In this document: piece by piece, positions 34,196 through 43,433 of the stretch
Layout of the letters: every line of letters begins with the position of its first letter
Numbering within the stretch: position 1 is the first letter of the stretch
Source: Tridacna crocea
Lineage: Eukaryota; Mollusca; Bivalvia; Cardiida; Cardiidae
Assembly (NCBI GenBank): GCA_943736015.1
Contig: OX031059.1
Span: forward strand, 44,341,159-44,405,158
Length of the DNA stretch: 64,000 bases
Reading direction: 5' to 3'
Notes under the pieces: model-generated
Database searches by the model: none
The model's input: the letters and a program-made list of their open reading frames with translations, nothing else
Told to the model about the DNA's origin: nothing
Made by a program: the position numbers and the translations under genes

Positions 34196-34631
34196 GTAAA
34201 TTTTTAGATCAAATTTTCACAAAAATACATCTTGTAAACCGTGGCATAGCCTGAATTAAGTAGCGTCTTCAAATATATCATATATTTTTTATCCATAATC
34301 ATATTTACATACAGTAGCAAAATGTATAAAGTAAAAGCACGGAATGGATTGAAGCTAGTTTTATGTTCTACAACCAATTAACAATGGCTTGGATTGAACC
34401 AAGTTTAATGAGTTTCATAAGTATGACTGTTGAATGGATTAAACAAAATATAACAATTTACATCGGCATAACGTCGGCCTGGATCGAACCAAGTAATATT
34501 CAGTTATATCATGTGTCTTAAACCCTTTATCCGACAATCGTAATCATACAGTGGTAGTTACATCAGTATGATTACGGCCAGGATTAAATCAAGTTTTATA
34601 TACTGTTATATTATGAATAAGGCAACTTTAA

Positions 34632-35019
34632 GTCTTTATGAAAGAGAATTGCAAATTTACAGCAACACATTGATGACTGTTATGTGGATTTGATAGTCGT
34701 TTATATTACTTCTTTTGGCTTATATTTCAATATTTCAAGTCATATCACAGTAACAGCTCACTTAGGTGTCCTTGGTTTCACCGGTACAAGGACTCTGGAT
34801 TATAGAACCTAAAAACTTACGGATGTGTCTAAAATCTTGTAATGTTGTAAAGAAATGAAGGCCATGGATGTGTCTGAAATTTGTTGAAGGGAACTAAGAT
34901 GATGATTTCAAATGCTTGCTATAACTGTGATACTTCCCAAGTCTTCTTTGTTCTTGCAGAGTCTGCATGCATGGTGAAGAGAAGAGATGAACCACCATTC
35001 CTAAGGAGATTTTAACATA
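34632..35019 (+). repeat. Long unit 3, partial
   Basis: Opens GTCTTTATGAAAGAGAATTG like units 1 and 2, then shares GGATGTGTCTAAAAT and CTGTGATACTTCCCAAGTC with unit 1 upstream of its cassette. The middle, including the GCGTCAGGAAGG part, is missing. Confidence 0.6.
34960..35001 (+). other. Exon-like cassette 26, truncated
   Basis: In the third long unit. Acceptor TTTGTTCTTGCAG and the first 14 codons (SACMVKRRDEPPFL) are kept, then the sequence diverges at CCATTCCTAAGG with no GT donor. Confidence 0.4.
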
Positions 35020-35155
35020 TTTATGACTGTAATCTGGATTTCATATTCAGTTATATTACCTCATAATCAGGGAGAAACTTTATGTGGCTTGTATTTCAAC
35101 ATTTAATGTCATATCAGAGTAACAGCTGACTTATTCATGTGTCCATGGTTTCACC
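35013..35155 (+). repeat. Further partial copy of long-unit sequence
   Basis: ATGACTGTAATCTGGATTT, TTGTATTTCAACATTTAATG and CAGAGTAACAGCTGACTTA match 34664-34765 in order. Confidence 0.5.
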
Positions 35156-35264
35156 AGTACTAGGACTCGGAAGAGTCCTGCCCAAAGATATACTACAAGT
35201 AAATAAAACAGGCCTCTGAATTATACATCCTACAAACTCACCACTGAGCTACCCAGGGAGAAAT
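35156..35264 (-). repeat. tRNA-like (SINE-head) fragment
   Basis: On the minus strand CCCTGGGTAGCTCAGTGGTG is a clear A-box context. A B-box was not found at the expected distance. Confidence 0.35.
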
Positions 35265-35620
35265 GAGAAGAGCAGCGCCTAACAGATGGATGGAAGACCA
35301 ACATTGATGAACAGAGCCCAGATGGATTGTTTCACTATGAAATAAGAAGAGCAACCCTAAACAAACGGATGCGAGGCCAACATTGATGAAAAGAGCCCAG
35401 ATGATCCTGAGAGAACCAAGAAGCACATCCTATAACACACAGATGGAATACTAACATGTGTGAACAGGCTAGATTATGTTCAAGAAGAATTGAGAAGAGT
35501 AGCCACTACAAGATAAATGGGAAGACCGATGTTGATGAACCGTACCTTGGTGATGTTCTGGAGAGAAGCAAGACAAGTCACCACTAACAGATTGAGAATG
35601 TATGGTGATGGCTGATGTGT
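35265..35620 (+). repeat. Minisatellite, about 77-bp unit, 4-5 copies
   Basis: AGAAGAGCA, AACAGATGGATGG, GACCAACATTGATGAACAGA and similar blocks recur near 35270, 35345, 35425, 35495 and 35565 with about 20-25% divergence. Frames of 60-65 codons on the minus strand follow the repeat. Confidence 0.65.
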
Positions 35621-35783
35621 TGAAGAACATTCAATGGAGCGATAACGAGTAACTTTTTTTATGAATATCTTTTCCAAACAGACCTTTAAATCACAACTTT
35701 ATTAATCAAGGCTTCTGAAAATACTGTACACAGCAATTTTCCTTTTCCTGCAGTGTGTTCTATCAATAGATAAATCCTATTAC

Positions 35784-36009
35784 TTAACTTTTTACCAAAC
35801 AAAATTCTAGAATTTTCCAAATTGAAAGCACACGCAGATGTCTAAATTGGACTTTAATGTTGAAATTTGTTTTTGATGGGTAGAAAACATGGGGGGGGGG
35901 GAGGAGAAAATGCTGGTTACCATCATTTTCTCCTTTTTCTTCCACAATATTTACAAAAGTCTTCTTTCTGAGGGTCGTGATGACCTGTGATTTTTTGAGA
36001 AAGGGTTAA
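35784..36009 (-). mobile_element. MITE-A with G-run in the hairpin
   Basis: TTAA at both ends, CTTTTTACCAAACAAAATTC start, TTGAGAAAGGG end. A run of G replaces ATTGTGGGAAAAGG in one arm (about 35891-35902). Confidence 0.8.
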
Positions 36010-36042
36010 ACATGTAATTGCTTGAATTGCTTGGTGAAAGTG

Positions 36043-36261
36043 TTAACCCTTTATCACAGAATTTGGAGTTCTAAAGATCCTGAGAGAGAAAACTTTGGAA
36101 ATCATGGGAAAAGAAGAAAAAAATCTAGTTACCAGCACATCTCACTATGTTTTTTATATCCTTTTTTATTCAAATTTTAACATTTGAGTCACATTTAATT
36201 TGTAGCCTGTAAATAGTTGTAGCTTAGAAGGGTAAAAAGTTGTCATGTGGTTCAGAGTTAA
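36043..36261 (+). mobile_element. MITE-A, old copy
   Basis: CCCTTTATCACAGAATTTGG start and TGTGGTTCAGAG end, shared TTAA with the next copy. Hairpin heavily decayed (CTAGTTACCAGCAC). Confidence 0.65.
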
Positions 36262-36479
36262 CCACACAGTCCCTACTTTTGATGACCCTGAGAAGGAAGC
36301 CTTTAGAAAGCATTGTGAGAAAAGGAGAAAATGCTGGTAAACAGCATTTTCTCCTTTCCCCACAATGTTTTCTACCTTTCGCAAAACAAATTCCAGATTT
36401 TGAGTCTGATTTATTTTGTCGTCTGCAAATTCTTTCAATTTGGGCAAACCTAAAATTTTGTTGTTTGGCAATGATTTAG
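36258..36479 (+). mobile_element. MITE-A abutting the previous copy
   Basis: TTAA 36258-36261 is common to both. CCACACAGTCCCTAC start, hairpin AAAATGCTGGTAAACAGCAT, TTTGGCAATGATTTAG end. Confidence 0.8.
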
Positions 36480-36666
36480 TTTTAATTTTAATTCTTTTTT
36501 CAGCAGACGACCTGAAGATTTGGAGACAATATATCCCAAAGACAACTTAAACCATGTTAAGACACAATCCCAAACCATCTCTAGATGACCAGATTAATAC
36601 AATCTAAATGTCAAGAGTGTAAGTGCTATTACTGTAATACGTCCCAAGTCTTCTTTGTTCTTGCAG

Positions 36667-36720
36667 AGTCTGCAGGGAACACCGTTCTAGAAATATCCAA
36701 ATTTAACTTTTACTACAAAA
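36667..36720 (+). other. Exon-like cassette 27, 5' part only
   Basis: CCCAAGTCTTCTTTGTTCTTGCAG and AGTCTGCA match the family, then the sequence differs; the same frame stays open (SAGNTVLEISKFNFYYK) and runs into MITE-A-like sequence. It could be a separate exon derived from the same acceptor. Confidence 0.3.
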
Positions 36721-36920
36721 CACGGGAGAAGGAGAAAATGCTGGTAACCAGCTACTTAACAGCAAAATATCAGAGTTGTCCAAATTTATAGTATTAGCAA
36801 ACGACAGTTTAAACAGAACTCGGTGATTAGTTTTGTCTTTAAAAGTTTGGAAAATGCTGAAGAAAAAGGAGAAAGTGCCAAAAACCAGCTATTGTCTTCT
36901 TCATTTCACCTGTTCCTGAC
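36721..36920 (-). mobile_element. MITE-A pieces
   Basis: CGGGAGAAGGAGAAAATGC with GGTAACCAGC (36721-36751), then GTTGTCCAAATTTATAGTATT, AGTTTGGAAAATGCTGAAG and a weak hairpin to 36920. Confidence 0.45.
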
Positions 36921-37010
36921 CTAGTGCTGAATATTTATGTGCATATAAATACAACTCTTGACTAGAATTATACATACACAGGAAGATACCTAGATACACA
37001 GGTATGGAAG

Positions 37011-37115
37011 TTAACCCTTGGCGTGCAAAGTGTGACTCAAGGTGCTTTTGCATTCAGTGTAGACCAGGATCAGACTGCACTGAATGTGCAGCCTGATCTT
37101 GGATCAACAATGTCA
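37011..37115 (+). repeat. Repeat C, left-end copy with hairpin
   Basis: TTAACCCTTGGCGTGCAAAG start. GACCAGGATCAGACTGCACT pairs with TGTGCAGCCTGATCTTGGATC. The TTAACCC start suggests another piggyBac-like family. Confidence 0.5.
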
Positions 37116-37359
37116 GATGAGGAGACATATCCCTGAAAAATAACATTGAAAATGCAACATTTGCTTTTTGTTGTTTTTTTTTTAAACTATGAACTGGAAA
37201 TTTTCAAATATCTTATATAGTTGATTAAGGGATGATTGGCATTTGCGGCAAGAAATATTTCCATGACTATTCAGAACATATGACAAGTGATGCTAAGGAT
37301 AAAATTCAATATTAATGTATGTCAATTACTTTGACCTGGATCAGGGTAAATGAAGTAGG

Positions 37360-37575
37360 TATTAATACCAAATGACAAAAAAATTGTCTAAGTTCAAAAC
37401 ATTTGCAGACAACAATTTTAACAAAGCTCAGTGATTGGGTTTCTGTTGAAGTTTGGAAAACATCATGGGGAAAAAGAAAATGCAGGTTACCAGCATTTTC
37501 TCCTTTTCTCACAATGTTTTCTAAAGGTTTCTGCCTGAGACATGTTAAACTCAGGGTTGTAAAGTAAAGTGTTAG
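37360..37575 (-). mobile_element. MITE-A
   Basis: ATTAATACCAAATGACAAA start, GGTTACCAGCATTTTCTCC hairpin, GTAAAGTAAAGTGTTA end. Lies just before the candidate terminal exon. Confidence 0.75.
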
Positions 37576-37598
37576 GTATAATTGTGTTTTTCTTTCAG

Positions 37599-37757
37599 AT
37601 TTGGCTACCGATAGTTCATGAGTACAAGCAGTCTGACATATCCAGCTGGATTACAGGATATCTAGAACCACACTTTTTTTATTTCTTTTGGACTACAAAA
37701 CACCTAGAATTGATTTCCTTGTATCACAACAATTTTACAGTCTTTAACAAATTTTGA
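37599..37757 (+). CDS. Candidate 3'-terminal exon (hypothetical)
   Basis: A strong acceptor (GTGTTTTTCTTTCAG, ending 37598) is followed by an open frame of 52 codons ending in TGA at 37755-37757. It begins IWLPIVHEYKQSDISSWITG, less biased in composition than most frames here; the later part is rich in F and N. The frame starts in phase 0, the same phase in which the upstream cassettes end at their GT, so a cassette-to-exon join would stay in frame. AATAAA signals follow at 38862 and 39931. No family is recognised. It may equally be a chance open frame behind a pyrimidine tract. Transcript data would settle it. Confidence 0.25.
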   Translation: MWLPIVHEYKQSDISSWITGYLEPHFFYFFWTTKHLELISLYHNNFTVFNKF

Positions 37758-38337
37758 TATGTCATTTTTGAATAGTTCTTTTTTATCTATTGTGTTTCTA
37801 AATGGTTTAAAAATTAATCTGTTGTCCAATTTTTGATATTCATATTTGTTTTCACTTTTTTTTAAAAATTGCCATAAGTAGGTTAATGTTTTTTTTTTTT
37901 TACCTAAACCCATATTGTTGCATTGTATTGTAATCAATCATGTACATGATTATAGATGTTTAATTTTTTATATTTATTGTCATGCTGTCTGGTTTCTGTT
38001 TTTTTTTTTACTTATTTTTCATTCTAGGCGCCTAGATATAGCTATACATTTTGTTGTTGTTGCTCTAGATTGTTTGACTTGTTTCAATAAGGCGATAGCA
38101 TGCTTTTTTTTTTACTCGGGCTACTTTTATCATCAGACTTTTTTTCTTTCTATTGTTAGAGTTATGGGTACCCATACTTTTTGAAGCTGATCGGTTTTTT
38201 AAGAATACCTTTGACATATGGATACATTTAGTATATCATACCTATGGTAGTTTGGTATGATTGCTTTTGTTTACATTTATGCTCTTCTGTATACCAATGA
38301 TTTATATCTGTTTTTAGTGTTTTTATATTACATGAAC

Positions 38338-38810
38338 TTCAGTTGTTGTTGTTGTTTTTTCAGTTAGAGACAGTTCTTTTCCTGTAGTGATAATCAACAA
38401 GGTGCATATTAGACCTACCCATGAATGGTTACATGTATTCATTCCATGTTTTACTTCCAAGTATTTTTTGTTAATGTGCCCTGTGACTATTTATTTAGAA
38501 ACATATTTCTATTGAGTATGCATGTGTTTGTGGTCTTAGTGTATACATGTATTAAAATCAGATACAAAGATTTACAGGTGGTGAAGGATGGCTGAAGGGG
38601 AGGGGAGGCCAATTTCATCCAAATACAATTTGTTTATTCATTTATGGTTAAAGAATTTTGGAAGTCTGTCAATTATTAGCAGTGAAATAAATCTGTTTTA
38701 TTGAGTCAATGATTCGACTGTTATAACCTCTGTTTACATAGAATTGTTATGACTTTATATTTTTTATCACAAGATCATTGGTATAAATATTGTTATTATT
38801 GAAATACAGT
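38338..38810 (+). repeat. Diverged tandem duplication, copy 1
   Basis: CAGTTCTTTTCCTGTAGTGA, ATCAACAAGGTGC, GGCTGAAGGGGAGG and GGCCAATTT occur here and in the same order in 38938-39485. Confidence 0.6.
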
Positions 38811-38861
38811 TGTTTAATTAATATGGATGTTTAATTAATATGAATATGATGATGGTTGTTT

Positions 38862-38867
38862 AATAAA
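38862..38867 (+). promoter_or_regulatory. Possible poly(A) signal
   Basis: AATAAA with a T/GT-rich stretch from 38871. Confidence 0.3.
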
Positions 38868-38937
38868 CAGTCTTGTTTTTTGTGTCCTTGCATACTGTTT
38901 CTGTACTGTTGAAATTCATTTACATCTGAGTTTGAAG

Positions 38938-39485
38938 AAATTGTATATTACATACAGTTTCCAGTCTTTTTTTTTTTTTTTTTTTTTTTTTTTCCAACTA
39001 GTTATGGACAGTCTTATTCCTACAGTGATCATCAACAAGATAATTATTTGTCAAAGCTAAATTAATTATTAAGATATTTTAATGACCACATAATTTCTGT
39101 TTGTGTGTCCTATCACATTTTATGTAGAAATATGCATGAACTGATTATTTGTGCGTTTGCAGAATGGTCTTGGTGTACACTAAAATCAAATGCAGTGGTT
39201 TGAGGGTGGTGGTGGTTGGCTGAAGGGGAGGAAGGAGGCCAATTTTTGTGAATGAATTTTGACTACATGTTTTCAGATGTTATGAAACTTACAAAACTGT
39301 TCTGGTGAGAAAAGTATTGTGGTCAGGGATGCAAGCTGTAACCACTCTGTAATTTTTCAGCAGTAAACCAAATATGGTTTGAAATTGTCATTGATTTACA
39401 TAACCAGTTGTGGCCTTTTTTTTACATGTAACTTATGTATGCTTTGGTTTTTAACACAAAATCATCGGTACCAATTTCATATTTA
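38938..39485 (+). repeat. Diverged tandem duplication, copy 2
   Basis: CAGTCTTATTCCTACAGTGA, ATCAACAAGATAA, GGCTGAAGGGGAGG; contains a T run at 38967-38993. Divergence from copy 1 is large, so the duplication is old. Confidence 0.6.
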
Positions 39486-39600
39486 ATCATCTATTAGTAA
39501 AGTTTGTTGACATGTTATTGCTGGTAATGTATTTCGATAAGTATCAGGTTTCTGATCATGTACTTAGATTATTGAATGTTGGAAATTAAGAATTTGGGTT

Positions 39601-39777
39601 TTAACTCTTCCAGATGAGGTAATTTTGGTATGCTGGAATTGAAAAAAATTGCAGACAACAAATTTATAGTAGCCAAAATTGTGGTATTTTTATCTGAAAG
39701 GGAAGAAAACACTGTTTTCAAATGCCTTCATCCTCACAGCCATAAAAACCAGCAAGGCTTATCTGGGAGAGGGTTAA
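39601..39777 (-). mobile_element. MITE-A without the hairpin
   Basis: TTAA at both ends, CTCTTCCAGATGAGG start, ATCTGGGAGAGGG end. GAAGAAAACACTGTTTTCAA joins the outer stem bases directly; the 50-bp inner palindrome is gone. Confidence 0.75.
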
Positions 39778-40197
39778 AACAATTTTTACTTGGACAATTT
39801 TAATGGGCATTTACTAACCCAAAATGGCCCTTACAGAGGTGGCCTCCTTGTGGCAAGGGCTGGGCATTAATTATCTTTTGCAGGTAATGATGGCAAACAA
39901 CCTCTTGTTCTTTGTATTTGCAATAATGTGAATAAACATTTTTTGTTTTTATACTTTGTTTTATTTATATCCTGTAAGTTGAAGAGTTACAGATCAGCCA
40001 AAATGCTTCCCAATGAATTCTCAGAGCACTGAGCACATGTATTTCCTACTTCAGCTAAACTATTTCTATCGAATTTCCCTGAAACTGCCATTTCCTTCTT
40101 TACCTGTACTATTTGTATCACTTCAATGATAAAATCACAATATTTAGACAATATTGTTTTGTCAAAATACTTTCAATTCGGACTAAATAAATATCAT
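39778..40197. other. No gene seen
   Basis: A second AATAAA at 39931 is the only mark. Confidence 0.5.
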
Positions 40198-40416
40198 TTA
40201 ACTCTAACATTTGGCAATTGTAGAGAATAAATAAAACGTGCCTCAAATAATGAATTTGTCTCTGAAAGAATTCGATGATGAATTTGTCTCTGAAAGAATA
40301 GAAACATAATGGGCAGAGGAGAAAATGGTGGCTAGCATTTTCTCTTTTTTCCACAATTTTTTCACAAGGCTTCTCTTTCGGGGTTGTTAAAACTGGATTG
40401 TTTGGTAAAGGGTTAA
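40198..40416 (-). mobile_element. MITE-A with small internal duplication
   Basis: TTAA at both ends. GATGAATTTGTCTCTGAAAG occurs twice near 40250-40299 (first copy starts AATGAATTTG). Hairpin tip reads AATGGTGGCTAGCATT. Confidence 0.75.
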
Positions 40417-40499
40417 AGCACACACAAAATTCTTGTTTTAAAGGCCCAGAGAAAAGATAAGTTTCGAGAAATATGGGGTGAAAAAGAACCAAAAAAATA

Positions 40500-40727
40500 T
40501 TTAAGCCTTTACCAAATAATTCCTGATTTTCATGACCCTGAAATAGAAGCCTTTTGAAAACATTGTAGGAAAGGAGAAAATGCTGGTTACCAGCATTTTC
40601 TCATTTTCCCACAATTTTTTCTACCCTGCTGGCAATAAATGTTGAATTTTTTTTTTTTTTTGTTACCTTTTTGTTGTCTGCCAATGCTTTCAATTTCTAC
40701 CAGTCAAAAATTGTCATTTGATAAAGT
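40500..40727 (+). mobile_element. MITE-A
   Basis: TAAGCCTTTACCAAATAATTCC start, hairpin around CTGGTTACCAG nearly perfect, T run at 40647-40662, end CATTTGATAAAG. Confidence 0.8.
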
Positions 40728-40745
40728 CTGAAAGAAAGGGAGTCT

Positions 40746-40983
40746 TTAACCTTTCACCACACACACGGAGAAGCTTTTCATCCTTTTGTCATAGAAAAAA
40801 TTTCAAACATTCAAAATTCAAAAACATTTGCAAATGATGTATTCAAGTTCTCTGATGAGAAAGAAATATTGTATGGAAAAAAAAGAATGCCGTCTACACG
40901 CAGTTTCTCCATTTACAACAATGTTTTCAAAAGGCTTCTTACTTCGGGTTGTTTAAACCTCAGACTAACTGTTAAAGGGTTAA
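40746..40983 (-). mobile_element. MITE-A, decayed hairpin
   Basis: TTAA at 40746 and 40980. CCTTTCACCACACACACG start, CTGTTAAAGGG end. Confidence 0.65.
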
Positions 40984-40996
40984 TTAGACTAAGGGG

Positions 40997-41135
40997 GTTA
41001 ATTTTGAAAGCATTGTGGGAAGAGGAAAATAAAATGTTAATCAGCATTGCCTCCCTTGATATATTATGTTATTTATCCTTTCAAAGACAATTTCCAATCA
41101 TTTGAGCCATTTTTATTTGTCGACTTCCAAAAATG
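40997..41135 (+). mobile_element. MITE-A fragment
   Basis: GAAAGCATTGTGGGAAGAGG, GTTAATCAGCATTGCCTCCC and CAATCATTTGAGCCA; ends lost. Confidence 0.45.
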
Positions 41136-41266
41136 AAGGTTGATGGAAATCACAGCAGAAATAAATGTAACATAACTCGACTAAATGATTTGGAAATGAA
41201 ATACTCAACCAATTTTATGAAAAAGGGAGATAATTTGATTGAACGGTGAAAGATTGGAATGCTGCT

Positions 41267-41481
41267 TTAACCCTATACTCCATAGATACTCGCACTGCTT
41301 GCAGGGGCCTTTGGAAAACATTGTGACAAAAGGTGAAATTGCTCGTAACGAGTAATTTCACCTTTTGTCACAATGTTTTCTTTGCTATTAGAAGGTGTCA
41401 TACACATAAGAAACGGCTTCATCCTTGCTGTTATTTAGGGTCAGAGATACCATAGGAATGCCTTATGGAGTAAAGGGTTAA
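41267..41481 (+). mobile_element. MITE-B, copy 1
   Basis: TTAA-CCCTATACTCCATAG and TATGGAGTAAAGGG-TTAA. Hairpin GGAAAACATTGTGACAAAAG to AAATTGCTCGTAACGAGTAATTT. The outer stem ACATTGTG is shared with MITE-A but tip and ends differ, so it is a sister family. Confidence 0.85.
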
Positions 41482-41534
41482 ATTTATTTTAAGTCATATC
41501 ATGCTGACAGCTTGCTGATGGTATATCTCCAAGG

Positions 41535-41690
41535 TTTCACCAGTCCTAAGCTAGAGTACTGGATTGCCTTGCATAAGGACAGTCTCACTAAAACCCTAGT
41601 GATTCCATGATCCTCAAACCTGGGGCTTTCAGATTGCGAAACCTACACCGAGCCACGCAGGACCCCCAGGGGATACTTCGGGTTGTTCAG
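41535..41690 (-). repeat. tRNA-like/SINE-like fragment
   Basis: Minus strand GGGGGTCCTGCGTGGCTCGG resembles an A-box context. The plus strand AAGGTTTCACCAGTCCTAAG phrase also occurs at 34775 and 35139, so this is a dispersed repeat. Confidence 0.35.
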
Positions 41691-41853
41691 TGTTTTACCA
41701 CACAATTCCCACTTTTAACAAACCTTAGAAAATGTCCTAGCAATTCTTTCCATGCATTCTATGAAAGAAAAATTTTAGCCACATTTGTGTTGTTGCTTAC
41801 AAAAGCTTGGGAAATTAATGACCCAAGTCAAGAGTTTCTTTTGGTAAAGAAAT
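41691..41853 (+). mobile_element. MITE-A relic
   Basis: TTTTACCACACAATTCCCAC start, AGCCACATTTGTGTTGTTGC, TTTTGGTAAAGAAATTA end; hairpin deleted. Confidence 0.5.
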
Positions 41854-41899
41854 TATAAGGCAAGTCTAAAATTGTGTGTGGAGGGGGTGTTTTATAGAA

Positions 41900-42005
41900 A
41901 TTTAACTCTTTACAAAATGACAAAATCTTAAACTAGTCCAAATTTAAAGCATTACAGACAGTAATTTCAATGACTCGAGTGACGAAATTTGCCTTTGTTT
42001 CCACA
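41900..42005 (-). mobile_element. MITE-A end fragment
   Basis: TTTAACTCTTTACAAAATGAC start, AAACTAGTCCAAATTTAAAG; stops before the hairpin. Confidence 0.6.
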
Positions 42006-42737
42006 ATTCTGGCAAAATAAGCACGAATAGGTGCAATTTTTATTGTGCAAATATACAGTATATGAATTTTTATTAAAATTATGTATATATATCCTATAAT
42101 CTTCCTGTTTAACTGACAAAGAAAAACACTTAAATCCAAATACAACGTGAATTTCTGAACTGCATATATACCTTTTTCAAAAGTAAATCTCAGAAACGAG
42201 CACGGGGCCCGCATCTCTATTTAGATGAATCTGTCCGCTAGGAAAAATCGTCATACATGTTCTTAAGGACATAGTTTATGTGAATATTACAATTTTTATC
42301 GTAGATCTATTTTTTCTTTTACATTAGAACTCGGCTATATTAACCTTGCTCAAGTGACACACTAGCGTCGCGTTGCTATAGGCAGCAAGCGCATTTTTTT
42401 TTTTTTGGCGGGAATTGATACAAAGAAAAATAGCATGCGGAACCTGAGGAATTCCTGCATCAATACATGTTATACTCTTTACACACGCCGACAACTGCAA
42501 AAAGTCTGCTTTTCGCAAAATGAAAAGTTTCATTTGAAAAATGTGAACGAGACTAGCTCAACACGAAGTCAGAACAACACGAACTATGGAAATTACGGCG
42601 AAATTACATACAAACCATTACAGGTAGATATATATTTTGCGTAGTTTGCAATTTTGTTAATCTTCCTCTTCCACGGGTGTGCAGCAGACGACAGTCGAAC
42701 GAAAAAGTAGCCTGTGTCATTTAAGTTAAAATCTTTA
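42006..42737. other. No gene supported
   Basis: Frames up to 93 codons on the minus strand are short and AT-driven. A T run lies near 42396. Confidence 0.45.
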
Positions 42738-42994
42738 GGCCTACCTGACAAAAAAATATTGGAATCGTCCAAATTGAAAGTAGAGTCTATTTCTTAACTA
42801 CTATTTAATCTTGCTCAAATGAGAATATTTGTTTTTGATATGGTAGAAAACATTGTGGAAAAAGGAGGTAGTCCTGGTAACCAGCATTTTATCCTCTTAC
42901 TTCAGTGTTTTTATTTTCTCCATTTCTTTTCCTACAATGTTTTTAGCATTCTCTTGTGGGGTTTTTAAATTTAGGATTGTGTGGTAAGGAGTAA
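42738..42994 (-). mobile_element. MITE-A, long and decayed
   Basis: ACCTGACAAAAAAATATTGG start, GAAAACATTGTGGAAAAAGG, CTGGTAACCAGC tip, a duplicated TTTTCTCC/TTTTCCTACAATG stretch in the right arm, end TGTGTGGTAAGGAG. Confidence 0.65.
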
Positions 42995-43433
42995 AAAACA
43001 CTCTGGATACTTGCAACCTAATTTATGTTGGTTAGTTTACCAAAAAATTGGCCTTTCTAGCAAAGTAGCTCAAAGTAGTAGATCTGGGTATCGGTAAAAA
43101 AAAATCAAAGCGTTGAAAACGCTGAAGTGGTATTTGTCAAGGAAATCCATGTGTGGAATTAATAGTTTGAAAGAAACAGAGACATATTGTTCAGATATTG
43201 GCTTAAAAGTCAACCCACCAAGCAAATGAATACCTTTTCGGTTGAAGGGAGAGTATTCATGACAAAGTTTGATTTATTTTTGTATAAGTGGTCTCCTTTT
43301 GATCATGAGGAAGAAGCAGGAGTAACGCCCCTTGACAGTAGGATGCATGACGAATAGAGAGAATAATCCTGTTGATATATCAAACAAAATTAAGTTTGTT
43401 CCTGAAAACTATAATTATTAAATATCTCTAGCC
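42995..43433. other. No gene seen
   Basis: AT-rich; nothing supported. Confidence 0.5.

Larger units (their letters stand above)
22061..34631 (+). repeat. Tandem array of about 505-bp units with exon-like cassettes
   Basis: About 24 units in direct orientation. Each unit, read from the cassette, has: 17-codon cassette, GTAAAG, TTTTCACAAAAATACATCTT, GTGGCATAGCC, ATCCATAATCATATTTA, GTAGCAAAATGTATAAAGTA, CAACCATTTAACAATGGCTTG, ACAAAATATAACAATTTACATC, GGCCTGGATCGAACCAAGTA, TTAAACCCTTTATCC, GATCATGGCCAGGATTGAACC, ACTTCCCAAATTTCTTTG and a splice-acceptor-like tract. Spacing is mostly 486-520 bp. Units differ by substitutions and small indels in the spacer, but cassettes keep length 51 or 53. Unit 16 is longer because it carries a MITE-A, unit 17 because of an internal partial repeat. 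The 60-100 codon frames on both strands here are by-products of the repeat. Confidence 0.95.
37758..39960 (+). other. T-rich stretch, possible 3' UTR
   Basis: No frame of note. T-rich, with ACATGTA-type motifs. AATAAA at 38862-38867 is followed by GTCTTGTTTTTTGTGTCC, a fair GU-rich downstream element; a second AATAAA is at 39931-39936. This would suit a 3' UTR with two poly(A) sites if 37599-37757 is an exon. Confidence 0.25.

Noticed and set aside
36166-36479. Frames of 70-101 codons with KAFADDK, NIVGKGENAGNQHFLLFPQC-like peptides seen at many sites
   Set aside because: These are translations of MITE-A in different copies (for example at 2214, 16624, 36166, 50717), not proteins.
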